Shown here: piece after piece, positions 34,061-46,502 of the stretch
How positions within the stretch are numbered: the first letter of the stretch is position 1
How the letters are laid out: each line of letters opens with the position of its first letter
Source of the DNA: Anseranas semipalmata
Lineage: Eukaryota > Chordata > Aves > Anseriformes > Anseranatidae
Reading direction: 5' to 3'
DNA: 64,000 bases
NCBI GenBank assembly: GCA_013399115.1
Contig: VXAA01004092.1
Location: forward strand, 79,852-143,851
Notes under the pieces: model-generated
What the model was told of the DNA's origin: nothing
What the model saw: only the letters and a program-made list of their open reading frames with translations
Database searches by the model: none
Made by a program: the position numbers and the translations under genes

Positions 34061-35404
34061 AATGGAAATGAGGTTAGCATGAAAGCTACCAGGAAAAACT
34101 GATATTTATAACAAGTATACTTTTGGGTTTCCCACTTTTCTGAGGCAGACATGAGAATTAGGAAAATCTTCCCATGTGGGCTTTCTCTCATATTCCCATA
34201 CGAACTTAAATTGTTCTGCTTTCCTAATCTCTTAAAATAACGTTTTTATTAAGTTCCCATTCAAAATTACATTGTTTCGCATTTCCTGTCTTTTCCTTTC
34301 CTCCATTACTCCAATGAGTGTTAACAATTCCTGAAATCTGACAAAAATCTGAAATGTCTAAATTGTACATTTGTTCTAAGGCATGTTGAATATGCCAACA
34401 GCACAGCAAAAAGAAATAAAATAAAGCCAATCAATCATTGAAATGGGAGAGAAGGAAATGTATTCACTGTTTATCCACTTTTGCTGTGGAGTGTGTGGTA
34501 TTAGATAGAGGATATGAATTTTATTTGTGGTGTCACTCTTTAAACAGGCAGTTATCGCAGAAACAACTATTCATCTTTATATGCAACTTTAGTTAATTAA
34601 ATGCTTTACAGTACCTGATGGCTTTAGGAAGTTGAGTGGCTGGTGAGTCATAGTTATCTATTTTCCTGTTATTTTCTAAACCCAATTCTGTCTTATTTTG
34701 CTGTGTGTATTGAACTCAGTGCAACGGCCCCTTTACTGATTTCATGTGATTCTTTCCATATTCAGCAACCTTGCCTTTCCTTTTCTTTCAGAAGCTTTTT
34801 AGAATGACAGGTTATGCAAGTATTAAATGCAAGTCCAAAGACTAATATCTGCACACTTTACTCTTAAATCCCAAAGATTGTTCATAAAACTTCAGGGTTT
34901 TCTTCATGACTGTGCATGTCCTCTGCAATCTTTTAAATTCATTCTTTATTATTAGTACTTTGCTTTAATATAAGTGCCTTTACATCAAGTTGTTTGTTGG
35001 CAAAAGGATTGTATTGGAGATGTTTGACCATTTCTTTCTCAAAGAAATTTGGGAAATTCTTAAAACAAGTAAAAACTACATCCAGCATATTGTGCCTCTG
35101 TCATGACCTTCTCTTCCATACTTGGCTGGGTGGGTGGCAGAACTTGTTGTTTGGCAGCATGCTCCTGCAAATGCCGTATGTAGTAGAATCAGTTACACAG
35201 AGATGGCTGATTCTTATTTCAATGAGAATTACTGTTTATGATTTGTTTTGGCCTACTTTACTAAGTATTCTGGAACGTATTAGTTCCTTTTAGATAAATA
35301 ATTACAGATTACATATATACATTTGTTAAAGAGGTGGGGTTTAGTAGTTTAAAATGAAATTTCATCAATCAGATCTTTCTCCTCTTGCCTAATTTTACAT
35401 TCAG

Positions 35405-35448
35405 TTGTGTGTGTGTATATATAGGTGTATATATATGTATTTTTTTTT
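35405..35448. repeat. (TG)n/(TA)n/T-run compound tract
   Basis: TG steps pass into TATATA, an interrupting GGTG, more TA, and a T9 run. Confidence 0.85.
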
Positions 35449-38139
35449 CCATTGGCAGCCAAGTTCCTAAAACATCACAAGGGTCATATTGTTCAGGATT
35501 TCAAAGAGCCATCATTTATCTTTGTGGATACAAGTAAATGGACAATGGTGTCCCGACCATCTGCTCAAGCTGCTTGAGAACAGTCTTCTGTGCAAATGGC
35601 ATGAAAGGTAATTTAACCTCAGAAGGTGCCCACAGAGCTTCAGTTCTGTTTACCATTGCCTCTTTGCCAGTCTAAAAATAAATCATGCTGAACAAAAAAG
35701 AAAAAAAAAATCCTTTCTTCTTTACCAATTTAAAGAGCAGATAATCAGAGGAGCTAATTTCAGCTAATTTCAACTAACAAGGGGCTGTTTTTCCCTTCTA
35801 GTATTTTTCTAAGTAGCAAAGAGCTTTTCTGGGATAAATGGTAGCTGTCTTATAATTGTCTTTGTTGCTGTAGGAGGCTGTTGTCTTTCAGAGTACAAAA
35901 TAGGATATAATCATAGAGTGGTACTCAGTGCTGGGTGATACACACTTTCAACATATCAAATGCAATTCTGCCATGACCCCTTTGTTATTTTGCTTTGCCA
36001 ATCCATGCATTTTTGATGAGAAAGGCACCTGTGTTAGTCAGCAAGAAGGTTTTTTCACAGAGGGGTATTCTGTCCTGAAAATGAAAGATTTTTCTGGCTG
36101 TTGTTTTTCAAAGTCCTATTTTGTAGTAGTTTCACTGCCTGGTTCCAGTCAAACTTTTAAAAGTCTTTTAAGGGCTGAGTCCAGCTTCTAAAATTTCATT
36201 GCCAATAAAGAATTCAGAATAGCACTCGTAAAGTGTGTCTGCATGTGCTCACACACATATATACATACTCTTTGTGCTCCATTGCTCCTGCTTCATTGTA
36301 GGTTAAACTAGTCCACATTTTGAAAATGTTCTTTTGCAAAGGTCCAGGGTCAGACCAGACATTGTAGAGCATATTCTCTGGGAAGCTGTGGCAGTGCAGA
36401 CCTAAAGCATGCCTCTGCAGGAGGAGAAATAGAAAATGTATTTTCCTGGCTGTTTTGTCAGATAGGTACGGGAATATCAGCAGCAGGAAAAAAAAAAAAA
36501 AGGTAAATGTAATCTGTATTCAACAAATGAACTTGGATTAAAGTAACAATAAAAATAGTGTGTGTGAGGAAAGAGGGATATATGAGCCCGTTTTGCTGCT
36601 GAATTAGGTACGCTAGTTTAGCTAAACTAATAAAACATGTTTCATTGCCATAAATACATTCTGGACATAAAAAGGGAACAACTTTGTAAATTTAGCTGCG
36701 AGAGAGTGTCCAGTCTTTATGGTGGCATAGATTTTGGTCCAGTTTAATAACATAAGCTTGATTCATATTTTTCTTGGACATTTTCACTTAGATTTTTTTA
36801 AAGCAGAAGAGGTGGAACATGACAGGTTTGAAAATGTTTTATATAGCTTTCAACAAGAAGCAATTTATAGCAACTTGAAGTTATATAACTTCTAACTCCA
36901 CTTTCTCATGGCATGATTTAGATAGTTCTGGTGCTTTCACAATAATTCAAAGGAATATGCAATCAGTCAATCCATTTTATCTATTTTAAGCATTTCCAAG
37001 GAATCATCACTAGTTTCTAGGCTCTAAATCTAAATAAAAGTGACAGTTTGCCATAAACATGCATTTTGTAAAATATCAGAAAGGAAAATGTCTTCATTTG
37101 TTTATGGAATGAAGACTTGATCAAATAAAGGGATCCTACAGCTCTGATAATTATATAGGGTATACAATCAGCATTGATTTGTGCAGGTACTTTGGGACAA
37201 ACTGCAGTTGTCATAGCAAGAAGATTGGTTTGGTCTCCAGCAATAATGTTTTTGTAGATCTATAATACCCCAGAATTATCTGAAAGATAATTTAGTATTA
37301 TAGGACAAATTAACAATAATAAAATTTTCATGAAGAAGCATATAGAATAATCTAGGAAGGGATCTTGGAATTCACCTGGATACCTTCAGAATACTTCTAG
37401 CCAGAGGTAGTTTGCATGAAATCATAAAATAGTTTATTCAAATAATTTTGTGATATTCATCAAATTAATAATTTGGCTTTTAGAGTAAAGTGAATAATTC
37501 AAGAACGTCCCATTTTGTGAGCTAAAATTATCTGCTGTCATCTAACATGATCTTAAGCTGTGGCTGGTTTTCAGTTTGTGGTGAGGACACTAGTGCAAGC
37601 AGATATAGGTGTCTAAATGTGTGCTAGGTGTCTAAATTTTAATATGTAATCCATGAAGTATATATCTCTGTCATCGTTAAACCAAAAGAACTATTCAAAT
37701 GGCAGGCTCCATTAGGTTCAAAACACCGACATCTGTGTATGCAGCTAGTACCATATGAAATGCCGCAGGGCATGTGAGACATCCACTTGGAATTTATGAA
37801 TACGACAGAGGGCCTGTAGGAGACCTGCAGCCTCCTGAAGCAATTGCTGGGGGACAGAATAGATCCAGGGCGGCTCAAAGGGCAACTGAATTGGGCCTTA
37901 GGTGTCTAGGTGACGGCAAGCATAAGCACCTTTCTTGCTTGTAGACAAGAAACTTTAAATGTGTTACTCTAAAGCTGCACTCCATCACATGTAACTGTGT
38001 TTTTATCGTATTTTCTGCAAATAGTTTCACTGACGTGAGAATCACTTAAAGAATTAGAAAGTATAAGGAAAGTCATCCAGGTTTTGTCTTGTCTTACTGA
38101 CATGAATTCCTACATGGACCCATGCAGGAATAGGACATT

Positions 38140-38929
38140 ACTATGATATTACCAAAGAGAAGCTTTCAAGGGCAGGCCCATGAAAACATGTCTTGAAGCA
38201 GCTGAAACAGCTGCCAGTGCAAACATGCTGGCAAACTGAGAGGCAGAGGAAAGAGCTCAGGTGAGTACACGTAATGGTTGGATGTATTGCCTAATGCAAT
38301 CAGGAAAAAGTGTCCCTTGGCCTCAGACTTAGGTGAAGACCTTGTGCTACATGATTCAATGGCATGCAGCAGCTGTTCAGCTGTGCACGTCTTCACCAAC
38401 CAGGGGAGACCCACTGGGGATACAACCTCATTGGGGTGGAGTGGCAACTAGTGGAACTTCATCCATTTTGGGGACCCTGGGCAGAGCCTTGGCATCTGTG
38501 GCAGTAAGTAGGACCTCAGCTATTCTGGAACCATAGGAGCCCAAGCAGGGCCTTGGCCACTTGGGAGTGGCGTGGTCTGTAAGCTGGGCTTTGACAATTT
38601 AGAGGTGAACATGGGGACTTGATAGTGGGTGGTGGCAAAGGCAGCCAGCAGGTCTTCAGCAGTGAAGGGGGCCCTTTGCAGGGTAGTAGGGCACATGCAG
38701 GTGACTTTGGACACTGTTCTGGTCATGTTTGCTCTTGGTGCTTGGCATTTGCCCGGTAGGATCAGACTGTTTTATCTTCTTCCTGGAACACCTTTTGAGG
38801 TCTTATGATGCAAGCTGTCTTCTGATTAGGAAGTGTCAATTCTGATAGTGCTAGGGGCAGAACTGCACACCTGCCTTGCTCGTAGCTTATGATCAGTCAC
38901 AAGATCAACAAAAGCAGGTAAGGGCCCAT
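38140..38929. other. Unexplained GC-richer block with no recognised gene
   Basis: Base composition rises visibly above the flanks. Minus-strand open frames of 93 codons (38166-38447) and 68 codons (38520-38726) lie in the block but match nothing I know. No start context, splice logic or domain supports them. A word GCAGRGCCTTGGC occurs at 38481-38493 and 38545-38557, hinting at a degenerate tandem unit of 64 bases. It adjoins a CR1 remnant on the right. It may be an unrecognised repeat or an old coding relic. I cannot assign it. Confidence 0.45.
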
Positions 38930-39324
38930 GCAAGGGTGCTGGAAACTCATCAGGATTACTGATGATACCAGATTGAGGGAACAAGTCAATGCACTCAAGT
39001 GCAGGGCTGCTGTCCAAAAGGACTTAGACAAGAGGGAGGAGCGGACTGACAGGAGCCCCGTGAAATTCAGTAAGGGACAGAAGCCAAATTCTGCACATGG
39101 GAAGGAGGAGCCCCTGGCAGCAAGACAGACTGGAGGCCGGCTGCCCTTGGAGTAGCTCTGCTGAAAATGCCCTGGGGGTTGTGGAGGACAGCAAGGTAAA
39201 CATGAGCTAGCACTGTGCCCTGGGAGCACAGTAGGTCTGATCTCACAGCTGACACTGCTTGGAGCAGGAGCTTGGACTAGAGACCGCCCAATTTCCCATC
39301 CTACCTGAATTTCCTATAATCTTA
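38930..39324 (+). mobile_element. LINE/CR1, plus strand, internally rearranged
   Basis: The left part follows CR1 ORF2 from the RT active-site region onward: ACTGATGATACCAGATTGAG, GACTTAGACAAGAGGGAGGA, GTGAAATTCAGTAAGGG, AACATGAGCTAGCACTGTGC. After GCCCTGGGAGCACAG (about 39217-39231) it jumps close to the element's 3' end: GCTTGGAGCAGGAGCTTGGAC, then a decayed tail ending CCTATAATCTTA. The intervening several hundred bases of ORF2/3' region are missing. The start near 38930 is approximate. Confidence 0.82.
38946..39155 (+). pseudogene. CR1 ORF2 remnant: reverse transcriptase active-site region
   Basis: This frame encodes a decayed stretch of the LINE reverse transcriptase. ITDDTRL at its start corresponds to the catalytic motif around the paired aspartates (FADDTKL in intact CR1 relatives); both aspartates survive. 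It continues with CRAAVQKDLDKREE and VKFSKGQ, the counterparts of 'RAALQRDLDRLEEW' and 'MKFNKGK'. The expected VLHLGRNNP motif that should follow is no longer legible, and a stop falls at 39153-39155. There is no N-terminal RT or endonuclease. It is a dead remnant. Confidence 0.8.
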
Positions 39325-40326
39325 AAATATATTATTTCAAGACTTGAAGTGAGTAGCTTCTCTGTCAAGCCCAATTGCACAAAGACAGAACTGTTTCCCC
39401 TTAAGGTATGAGGGCAGACACCTTCCTTTTCTGGAGGGAAAAAATATGGTCACTGAGTAAATTGTACGAACCCTGTTATAGTACAAAATAAAATAAAGCA
39501 TGGAAATTAAAGTGGTTTGTGAAATCTTGTTACAATCAACATTAAAAAAATGTGAAACTTTACTGAAGGCACAGAAAAAGGAGAAAAATGCTGAAGGGTT
39601 TATTTTGTGTGTGTGTGTTTTTGTTGTTGTCTTTCTGTTTTTAATATTATGCCTTTCTTTTTTGCTGTGAAAAGTTGGGAATATTTTTGTAAAAAAATAA
39701 ATCCTATTTATAAAGGAAACAAGGCAAACGCACAAAAAGGAGGAAGAAAGTGTAACAGTCTGACTTACAACTAGAAATATAGCATTTCTTCAAAATTAGA
39801 AAAGCCCAGGAAAAAGAAATTTCAAGCCATTCTAGTATATTTTTTCTCTTCTCTTCTCATCTCAGTGAAGCAAAATCTTCCCTATATATTTAATGAAACA
39901 TTGAGATAGCTTTTCTTACCTTCTAATTAAAGCCATACTTTATTTCTTTAATCACACAGCATGTATTGCAGATAACCCAGCATATACAGCTAGCTATACT
40001 TAGGCAAAAATAAACATTTACTTTTGAATAATGACAGATTTGCATGGGATGAGTGAGTTGCTTTACTCAAGATACTGAATTACTATTTGATTTTGCCACT
40101 AGTATAAAATAGTTGGTTAAAAATAAAAAAGTATAAAACAACAATTTCACTGACTTGTTAACAAAAAGAAAGGCTGTTTCAAAACTATTTAAAACAGTAC
40201 ATAGAGACCCTGTATTATAGTAGTGTTTTAGATAAAAAATAAACATATTTTTAAAGAAAAAAAAGAAAGTAAATGCAATAATAAAACATTTATCACAGAA
40301 AAAGTATAAAATCAACAGTAAACTTA
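39325..40326. other. Unique AT-rich non-coding sequence
   Basis: The longest open frame in the window (132 codons, 39337-39735, minus) lies here. It is dominated by low-complexity lysine, threonine and phenylalanine codons caused by A/T- and TG-rich DNA, with no domain. I do not regard it as a gene. The rest is featureless A/T-rich sequence. Confidence 0.6.
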
Positions 40327-40443
40327 AAGAATCATAAAATCATCTAGGTTGGAAAAGACCTTCAAGGTTATCAAGTCCAACCATCCACCTGACCTACTGA
40401 CTCCCATCAATAAACCATGTCCCTTAGTGCCACTTGATGTATT
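40327..40443 (-). mobile_element. LINE/CR1 3'-end stub, minus strand
   Basis: AAGAATCATAAAATCATCTAGG, then TTGGAAAAGACCTTCAAGG, TTATCAAGTCCAACCATCC and ATAAACCATGTCCCTTAGTG follow the 3' end of an avian CR1 subfamily that has 'ggttggaaaagacctttaagatcatcaagtccaacc' and 'aaccatgtccctaa'. About 115 bases remain. The subfamily differs from the copies at 3023 and 28073. Confidence 0.88.
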
Positions 40444-41470
40444 GTGTATGAATTCTAAGAGCAGAATTTGAGCAGGCTCTGGAACACAGGAACTGTGATC
40501 TTTGCTATCTAATGAAATTCAGTTGCATACTTGTGTAGAAAGGTGTCGGAGAATGTTTCAATTTCGGTTACTTCTACATATACCAGAGGCCACTGAGCTC
40601 TCTTCTTGAAAAGCCTGAGATGTGCAGCAAGATTAGGCAGGATGCTGCAGCTTGTGTTGCTTCAAAAAGAGCTATGGGCAATTTTGAGTGAGTTCACAAT
40701 ACTACAGTTCTTCCCCTACAACTTAGGAAAAAGACGATTGTAGAGGAGTGTGACCAGGACATGTATTGGATAACCATGAAAGAAGCTTTCACTAGTTATA
40801 TCAAAATCTTAAAAGATGTCTGCTACTTTCAATTGTACATTCAGAAAAATACAGGTCAGTTAGTATCAATGTGAGAATGAGGTTTTTAAGTGCCATTGGC
40901 CATCTCCCAAAATTACTTTTGTAAGTTTTCTGACTGTTTACTATCTTTTAACTGTTGTAACAGTCTTACACAAACCTGAGAAGCATACCTCTATTTTCTG
41001 TAACCTTATTACAGCAGCACTATAGTACAGTTTACAGTGGTAGTAGTAAATAAAACAAGAACTGTAAAATCAGTGATCGGTAAGCTGTATTTCATTGTGC
41101 TTTTTTAATACCCAACTCCTATGCTCTGAATTTCTTTCTAAGATTTCTTTTTAGTTCTGTTCTATTATCTTCAAGCTACCACTGCTGAAGGTTTTTCTGA
41201 TTGAACCTTGAAACGATTAAATGTATTGTCTATTAATATCATAAACTTGCATAAAGCAGCACAAACCTGCACATCATTATATCAATTCTGGAGAATGCAA
41301 GATGAAGAAAATTCAGGCATTTATAAACAGTTTAATAAATAGATGAATTCTTTATCAGCATTTTCATCTTGTCTAGTGAATTGGGGGGACACGTTTAATT
41401 TTTTCTAATTTTTAAAAATGTTTAGTTATACACAACCATTAGTTTTAGCTGAAGGTTTTGTCTATGTGAA

Positions 41471-41524
41471 TGTGTGTGTACATGTGTGTGTCTATGTGTA
41501 TATATATATATAAAACACACATAT
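41471..41524. repeat. (TG)n-(TA)n-(AC)n compound tract
   Basis: TG units followed by TATATATATATA and then ACACACAT, so the outer parts are complementary and can form a hairpin around the TA core. Confidence 0.88.
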
Positions 41525-42158
41525 GAACTTGATTTTTGAGTTGTTCCTCTACTGTATCTTTCACCTACTGCTTGATTTTCTTTTCCTCCACTGCGATTTG
41601 ATATTTGTTGAAATGTTCTCCAACAGAAACATTTCTGACATTTCTCAGATATTTAGAAATATATTACCTTTTAATTATATATGGCATATCTTCCTAGAAA
41701 ATAACCTGAAATAAAAACTTATCTATTTAGAAAGAAATAAGTGGTAGTTTGGGAGGTTTCATTTTTTTGTTGGTTTTTGTTTGTTTGTCCTTTTTTTTTT
41801 CCCAAGGATAGATCAACACTGTTTAGCTGCAACTATGATGTGTAGAGAAAGTATCCTCCTTACTGGAATGGTACTGTAAGTGTTTCTTTTTGAATTCCTA
41901 ATCAAAAAGTTTGATATTTGTACAAAAAAATAAAACATAAAGTAATAATAATAATATTGCTAATATTTGCATTCTGATTTATCAGAGTATCTTAGACAAA
42001 CTTTTTGGATTATGATGTGTTCTATAGTGATAAAGAGTGAAGATGTGTTTTTTATCTTCTTAGCCACAGAACAGTTATTTTTGGATGGCACACATGGGAA
42101 AGTGAGGCTGCTGGCATTTGGCTTCTTGCATAAAACTTGTATAGCAAAGCTTGTAAGC

Positions 42159-42191
42159 TTTATTATTATTATTTATTTATTTATTTATTTA
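42159..42191. repeat. (TTA)n/(TTTA)n microsatellite
   Basis: Three to four TTA units pass into about five TTTA units. Confidence 0.88.
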
Positions 42192-43162
42192 GTGCTTTTA
42201 TAGTTAAACCAGACTCAGAATTCTCTTTTGCATCTCTCTGAATGATGGCAAATGGTTCCTAAAGGAGAGGAGATAATTCTAGTTCATGATTAGCTTTTGA
42301 AGTGAAAAGAACATGGAGTTTTCATAGTGAAGTTTCATTGCAGGTAAACCTCACAATCGGAAAGTGACATAGTGCTTTCATGCTTGTTTAGAAATAAGAC
42401 ACATTACTTTTACAGTGTTTACCTGCAAACTTGCAATTTTAAATGGGCATGAGGTCTTCCACTTCAAAACCTATTAATTTGACAGGTGTTAATTCTTTGG
42501 AAAAAACACCTTTTTAATATGGTTTTGGCATGCTTCCATTTCGGTACTTTAAATCAAGTCATTAAATATTTCTGATGGTTCTAAATAGTTAGAAGAAAAA
42601 TAGGTCAGCAAAACTGGTAAATCATGTTGTCTTTAGGAATGGTGATGTGTTGAAAGACAGTAAAATTCTGAGATTTATTCTTGCTGTAAACGAAAAGATG
42701 ACATTTGGAATTAACGCTACATGTGAATCAGTGATCAGTGCATAACACAAGGGAATAGCAAAAAGTAATTTAATTGTTGGAGTGTTGAAATTATAGTCAA
42801 TAGTATTTTTAATGTTGAAAGAACATTTAGACTACCGCACATACCTATTCACTGAAAGAATCATGGAAGAATGGAATATATATGGGAGGAAGTGTATAAG
42901 GGAGAGGAACAAGGGATTTTAGGACATTTGCAATAACTGTGTTGATGTCAGATAAGGCTGATAAAACTGAAAGTTACAATATGCTAATGAAGTTTAGAAA
43001 GCTTGAATTAAATTATTTAGTGATTTTACCATGCTAATGGAATATTATCTGTTTCATAAACTACACCCATTGCAAATGGAATAGCTCTTTTCTAGGCAGT
43101 TTCAGCACAATGGTTAACCGCTAAATAGTCATAGACATTAATCTCTCCTTATATTCTAAAAT

Positions 43163-43815
43163 GGTGGATGAAAAACTGAACATGAGCTAGCAATGTGTGC
43201 TTGCAGCCCAGAAAACCAGTCATATTCTGGGCTGCATCAGTAGAAGTGTAGCTAACAAGTCAAGGGAGGTAATTCTCCCCTTCTACTCTGCCTTTGTGAG
43301 ACCCCACCTGGAGGACTGCTTTCAGCTCTGGGGACCCCACCATAAGAAGGACATGGACCTGTTAAAGCAAGTCCAGAGGTGGGCCACGAGGATGATCAGA
43401 AGGCTGGAGTACTTCTATGAAGAGAAGCTGGGAGCCGGGGTCAATTAGCCTGGGGAAGAGAAGGCTCCAGGGAGACCTCATAGAGGCCTTCCAGTCCTTA
43501 AAGTGGGCCTACAAGAAAGCTGGAAAGGGACTCTGTATCAGGGAGTGTAGTGATCGGGGGAACAGTTTTAAACTAAAAGAGGGTAAATTTAGATTAGACA
43601 TTAGGAAAAAATTCATTACAATGAGGGTGGTGGGGCACTGGAACAGATTTCCCAGAGAAGCTGTGGATGCCCCATCCCTGGAGGTGTTCAAGGCCAGGCT
43701 GGATGGGGCTTTGAGCAACCTGGTGTACTGGAAGGGGTCCCAGCCCATGGCAGGGTGGTTGGAACTAGATATTTAAAGGTCCCTTCCAACCCAAACCATT
43801 CTATGATTCTATGGA
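43163..43815 (+). mobile_element. LINE/CR1, plus strand, longest copy in the window
   Basis: The copy starts in ORF2 at GTGGATGAAAAACTGAACATG and runs 653 bases to a canonical tail, ATTCTATGATTCTATG. It contains all expected 3'-half landmarks: AGACCCCACCTGGAGGACTG, ATAAGAAGGACATGGACCTG, GGCACTGGAACAGATTTCCC, GGTCCCTTCCAACCC. It is 5'-truncated relative to full-length CR1. No clear target-site duplication is visible. Its subfamily (GCCCATGGCAGGGTGGTTGG ending) differs from the 25911/28073 pair. Confidence 0.95.
43203..43776 (+). pseudogene. CR1 ORF2 remnant: C-terminal end of reverse transcriptase protein, frameshifted
   Basis: Two overlapping frames carry the ORF2p C-terminus. The first (to 43448) shows SRSVANKSREVILPFYSAF, VRPHLEDCFQLWGPHHKKD and VQRWATRMIRRLEY. 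The second (from about 43430 to 43776) resumes with SLGKRRLQGDLIEAFQSL, then VVGHWNRFPREAVDAPSLE and VFKARLDGALSNLVYW. The switch happens between about 43417 and 43448, where the expected '[20 protein letters not shown]' text is shortened, so a small deletion caused the frameshift. Catalytic domains are missing because of truncation. Non-functional. Confidence 0.9.
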
Positions 43816-45024
43816 AATTACATTTTTATAGATGCATAGACTGTTGGCTATTTGTTTCAGGCGTGAATCCAATATTTACAAAACAGTCACAATAAAGGTA
43901 AGGCAAACTGTTGCAGCTACTGATGTATCACAGTAGAATAAGTCAGGCTCTCATCTGAGTCAGACTTAAACAGTACATACATACAGGTCAAAATGAATAG
44001 TTTGTAGGTTAAAATAATAAAAATCTAACGCCGTGGGATTGTATCTGTTAAAAGCACTTAATAAACTTTCCAAGGCTTGTTTAACACAATTCCTGGTCAA
44101 GTATTCAATGTCTTTAGCATAATTCATAACTAAAGTCACCCCGGTTTCCTCAGTCTCCTATAGTAACGAAATACAATGTATCCAGGTATGTGAGTATTGA
44201 AACTGAAGGGAATATATTGAGCTAATAATAATTGAAAGGAGATTAACAGTTGTGTTATGTTTAGTAACACCTGAGTAGACTTTTCCTCCCTTTATACACA
44301 TTTATTCCAAACAACCTCTCTTCTGAGACTGACCTCATATGGAAGCGTTACCTCATTTAACAAATGAATATCATCAGAACTTCTTTAATCATATAAACTT
44401 TGTTCACAAGCAGTGAAATGAATTTGAACCTCAAGTGCATTGTGGGACCAGAACTCCAACTTTTCTGAAATACACTCAAAGATTTCTGGGAGAAGAGCAG
44501 AAACCTTACTGAAAACACTAGGGTACAGAAAACTTCAAGGCTGTGAGACAAACTAGAATTTGGTAGTTTGGTTTGTAGCAATGATCACAAGAACTCTTCT
44601 GGGCAGGTAGGCTAAAAGGAAATCAGATTTGCTTCTCTTCAAAAAGCATCAAACCTCTCACTTCCCCCCCTCAAAATATGTCACATGAAGCAGAATTACT
44701 GTCTAGTTGAATTCTTTTTGATCAGAAAATACCAAGTTATTGAAACATTCTGAGCAGTTCTATTCTTGGTTCAGTAAGTTACCTAAATTTTCTTGACAAC
44801 CCTTTGTTTTGTCTTTATGTCTCTGGTGTTGACTTAATCATATGCAGTAGTTTTACATTTTTTATTAGGCATTAGATAAGTTTCAGAAATGAAGATGATT
44901 AAATCAGATTTGCAAACAATTTGTAGTCCATTTACAGTTGCTGTGTATTATTAAAAATTCCAATGAGGTAATATAACAATAACATTCTTAAAATCTGAAG
45001 TGTTTGAAAAATATATGGACAGTT

Positions 45025-45114
45025 TAAAATAAAAAAAATAAAAATAAAAATAAAATAATAAAAATTAAAATTAAAATTAAAAAAATAAAAAAAAAAAAGA
45101 AATGAAAAGAAAAG
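45025..45114. repeat. (AAAAT)n-like A-rich low-complexity tract
   Basis: Ninety bases of A with periodic T (AAAAT, AAATT units), then an A12 run and AAATG/AAAAG units. It is a degenerate pentamer array. Confidence 0.88.
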
Positions 45115-46211
45115 CTGAGTAATCTAAGAATGCTGACCTGGATGTTTTGCAGTACCTGAGGTCAAGAGTTTGGATAACCTTGTCTTAAAAAGCTTATATG
45201 CTGGATTTTTAACATCTGAAAGGAGCACTATAGACAATAGTTGATAAATTGTCCCCACTATTAAAAACATCTGCCCTTTATCTGAAAGCTGAATTTTTCT
45301 GATCTTGGCTGCTGATTGCTTCTATTACTAATTTTCTATTGCTTTGTCGCACCACAGACTGTGACAAAGCTATCCCTTAACTTTTTTTCTGAGTGAGCTT
45401 TCGGTATCAAGCACAGCTGTTGATCATTTCCTTATTCTTAAGACTCTCTGCTGCTTTTCATTTTCAGTATCTCTATGCAGTGTTGCTTCACGGAGATGGA
45501 GAGGCAGTTTGGGTGAGAAAGAGGACAGTTTTCTGGAATGCATTATTACAATAATATAAGAAAAATAGTTCTATTTGTGCCATACAAGAACATGAATTTT
45601 ATTATTTATAACTTCCATCACCTATGTAATTCATGATGATGGAAAACAATTCACATTTATTTTGATGACTAGATATTTTACTCTTCAGGAAATATGAACA
45701 TCAAAGTGTCTATTATTATCTTTTCACATCAGCAGATAGTATTTTGGCCACAAACTACTATATTGCAGATGTCTTGAACTTTGCAAAGTTCAGGCTGACT
45801 GCTTCGTTATTGGTGCCTGCAAGGTAGTTGAAAATCATATTTTATGAATCACATTTTCTAGTAGTTCATAAAAGCATTAGTTAAATACAAAATGTATAAT
45901 ATATAGTGGACATGTATAATTTCCAGGGCATTATTATGCAACATAGAAATTTCTTAATTTAAATAATTTAAACTAAACCATTTTCTACTCCACTGAATTC
46001 TGTAGTGGTATTGCTTAGGGTCTGATTCCAAAAGTACTTTTACTGACCTATTAGCACATGTTTAAACAAATTTTAAGGATAATGTTGTAAAGTACATTGG
46101 TTAACTGTGGTCTTTCCTTTAAAAAAAAAAAAATGTTAAGAAACCAATGTATTTTTTCATTAATTCAGTATTTCTTTGTATTTTTTGTAGAAATATCATT
46201 GTGGAAAATTA

Positions 46212-46228
46212 AATATATATATATATAT
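46212..46228. repeat. (TA)n microsatellite
   Basis: Eight uninterrupted AT units. Confidence 0.85.
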
Positions 46229-46481
46229 CTTAAATAGACTATGATAATCTATAAGCGAAGAAATTCTTTAATTACTGATTGACTTTTGTTCAACTGCCTT
46301 TATGTTTAATGGATACATGTCAGATACAAGCATTTTCTTTTCTAGCAAAGATATATATGATGTATGGTAGTAACTTGCATCTTTTCATCCAGGCATGTCA
46401 TTTGCAGTGTGGTGATTAATGTTAGAAATTTTGGTAGTCTTAATTTTAGCTGTGGACTTTCAAGTGTGACTACAATTACGT

Positions 46482-46502
46482 AAAAAAAAAAAAAAAAAAA
46501 AA
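46482..46502. repeat. A21 homopolymer
   Basis: Twenty-one consecutive A, followed closely by a perfect 8-bp stem (46512-46546). Confidence 0.95.

Larger units (their letters stand above)
32311..38139. other. Unique AT-rich non-coding sequence with microsatellites
   Basis: No supported gene over 5.8 kb. The largest open frame is 99 codons (34994-35293, plus), with no recognisable domain. Simple sequence: (TG)n at 33403-33429, (TTTA)n at 34029-34060, a TG/TA/T tract at 35405-35448 and A14 near 36488. The part from 37545 to 37960 has a repeated AGGTGTCTA word (see findings). Confidence 0.62.
40444..43162. other. Unique AT-rich non-coding sequence
   Basis: No gene recognised; largest open frame 78 codons. 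Contains a TG/TA/CA tract at 41471-41524, a T/G-rich patch near 41764-41801, (TAA)n-like sequence near 41941-41955 and (TTA/TTTA)n at 42159-42191. Confidence 0.62.

Noticed and set aside
37340..37410. Possible CR1 3' end (GGAAGGGATCTTGGAATTC)
   Set aside because: The resemblance is limited to a dozen bases with no octamer tail or further CR1 text.
39337..39735. 132-codon minus-strand open frame, longest in the window
   Set aside because: Composition is low-complexity (K, T, F runs from A/T and TG tracts), with no domain or homology that I recognise.
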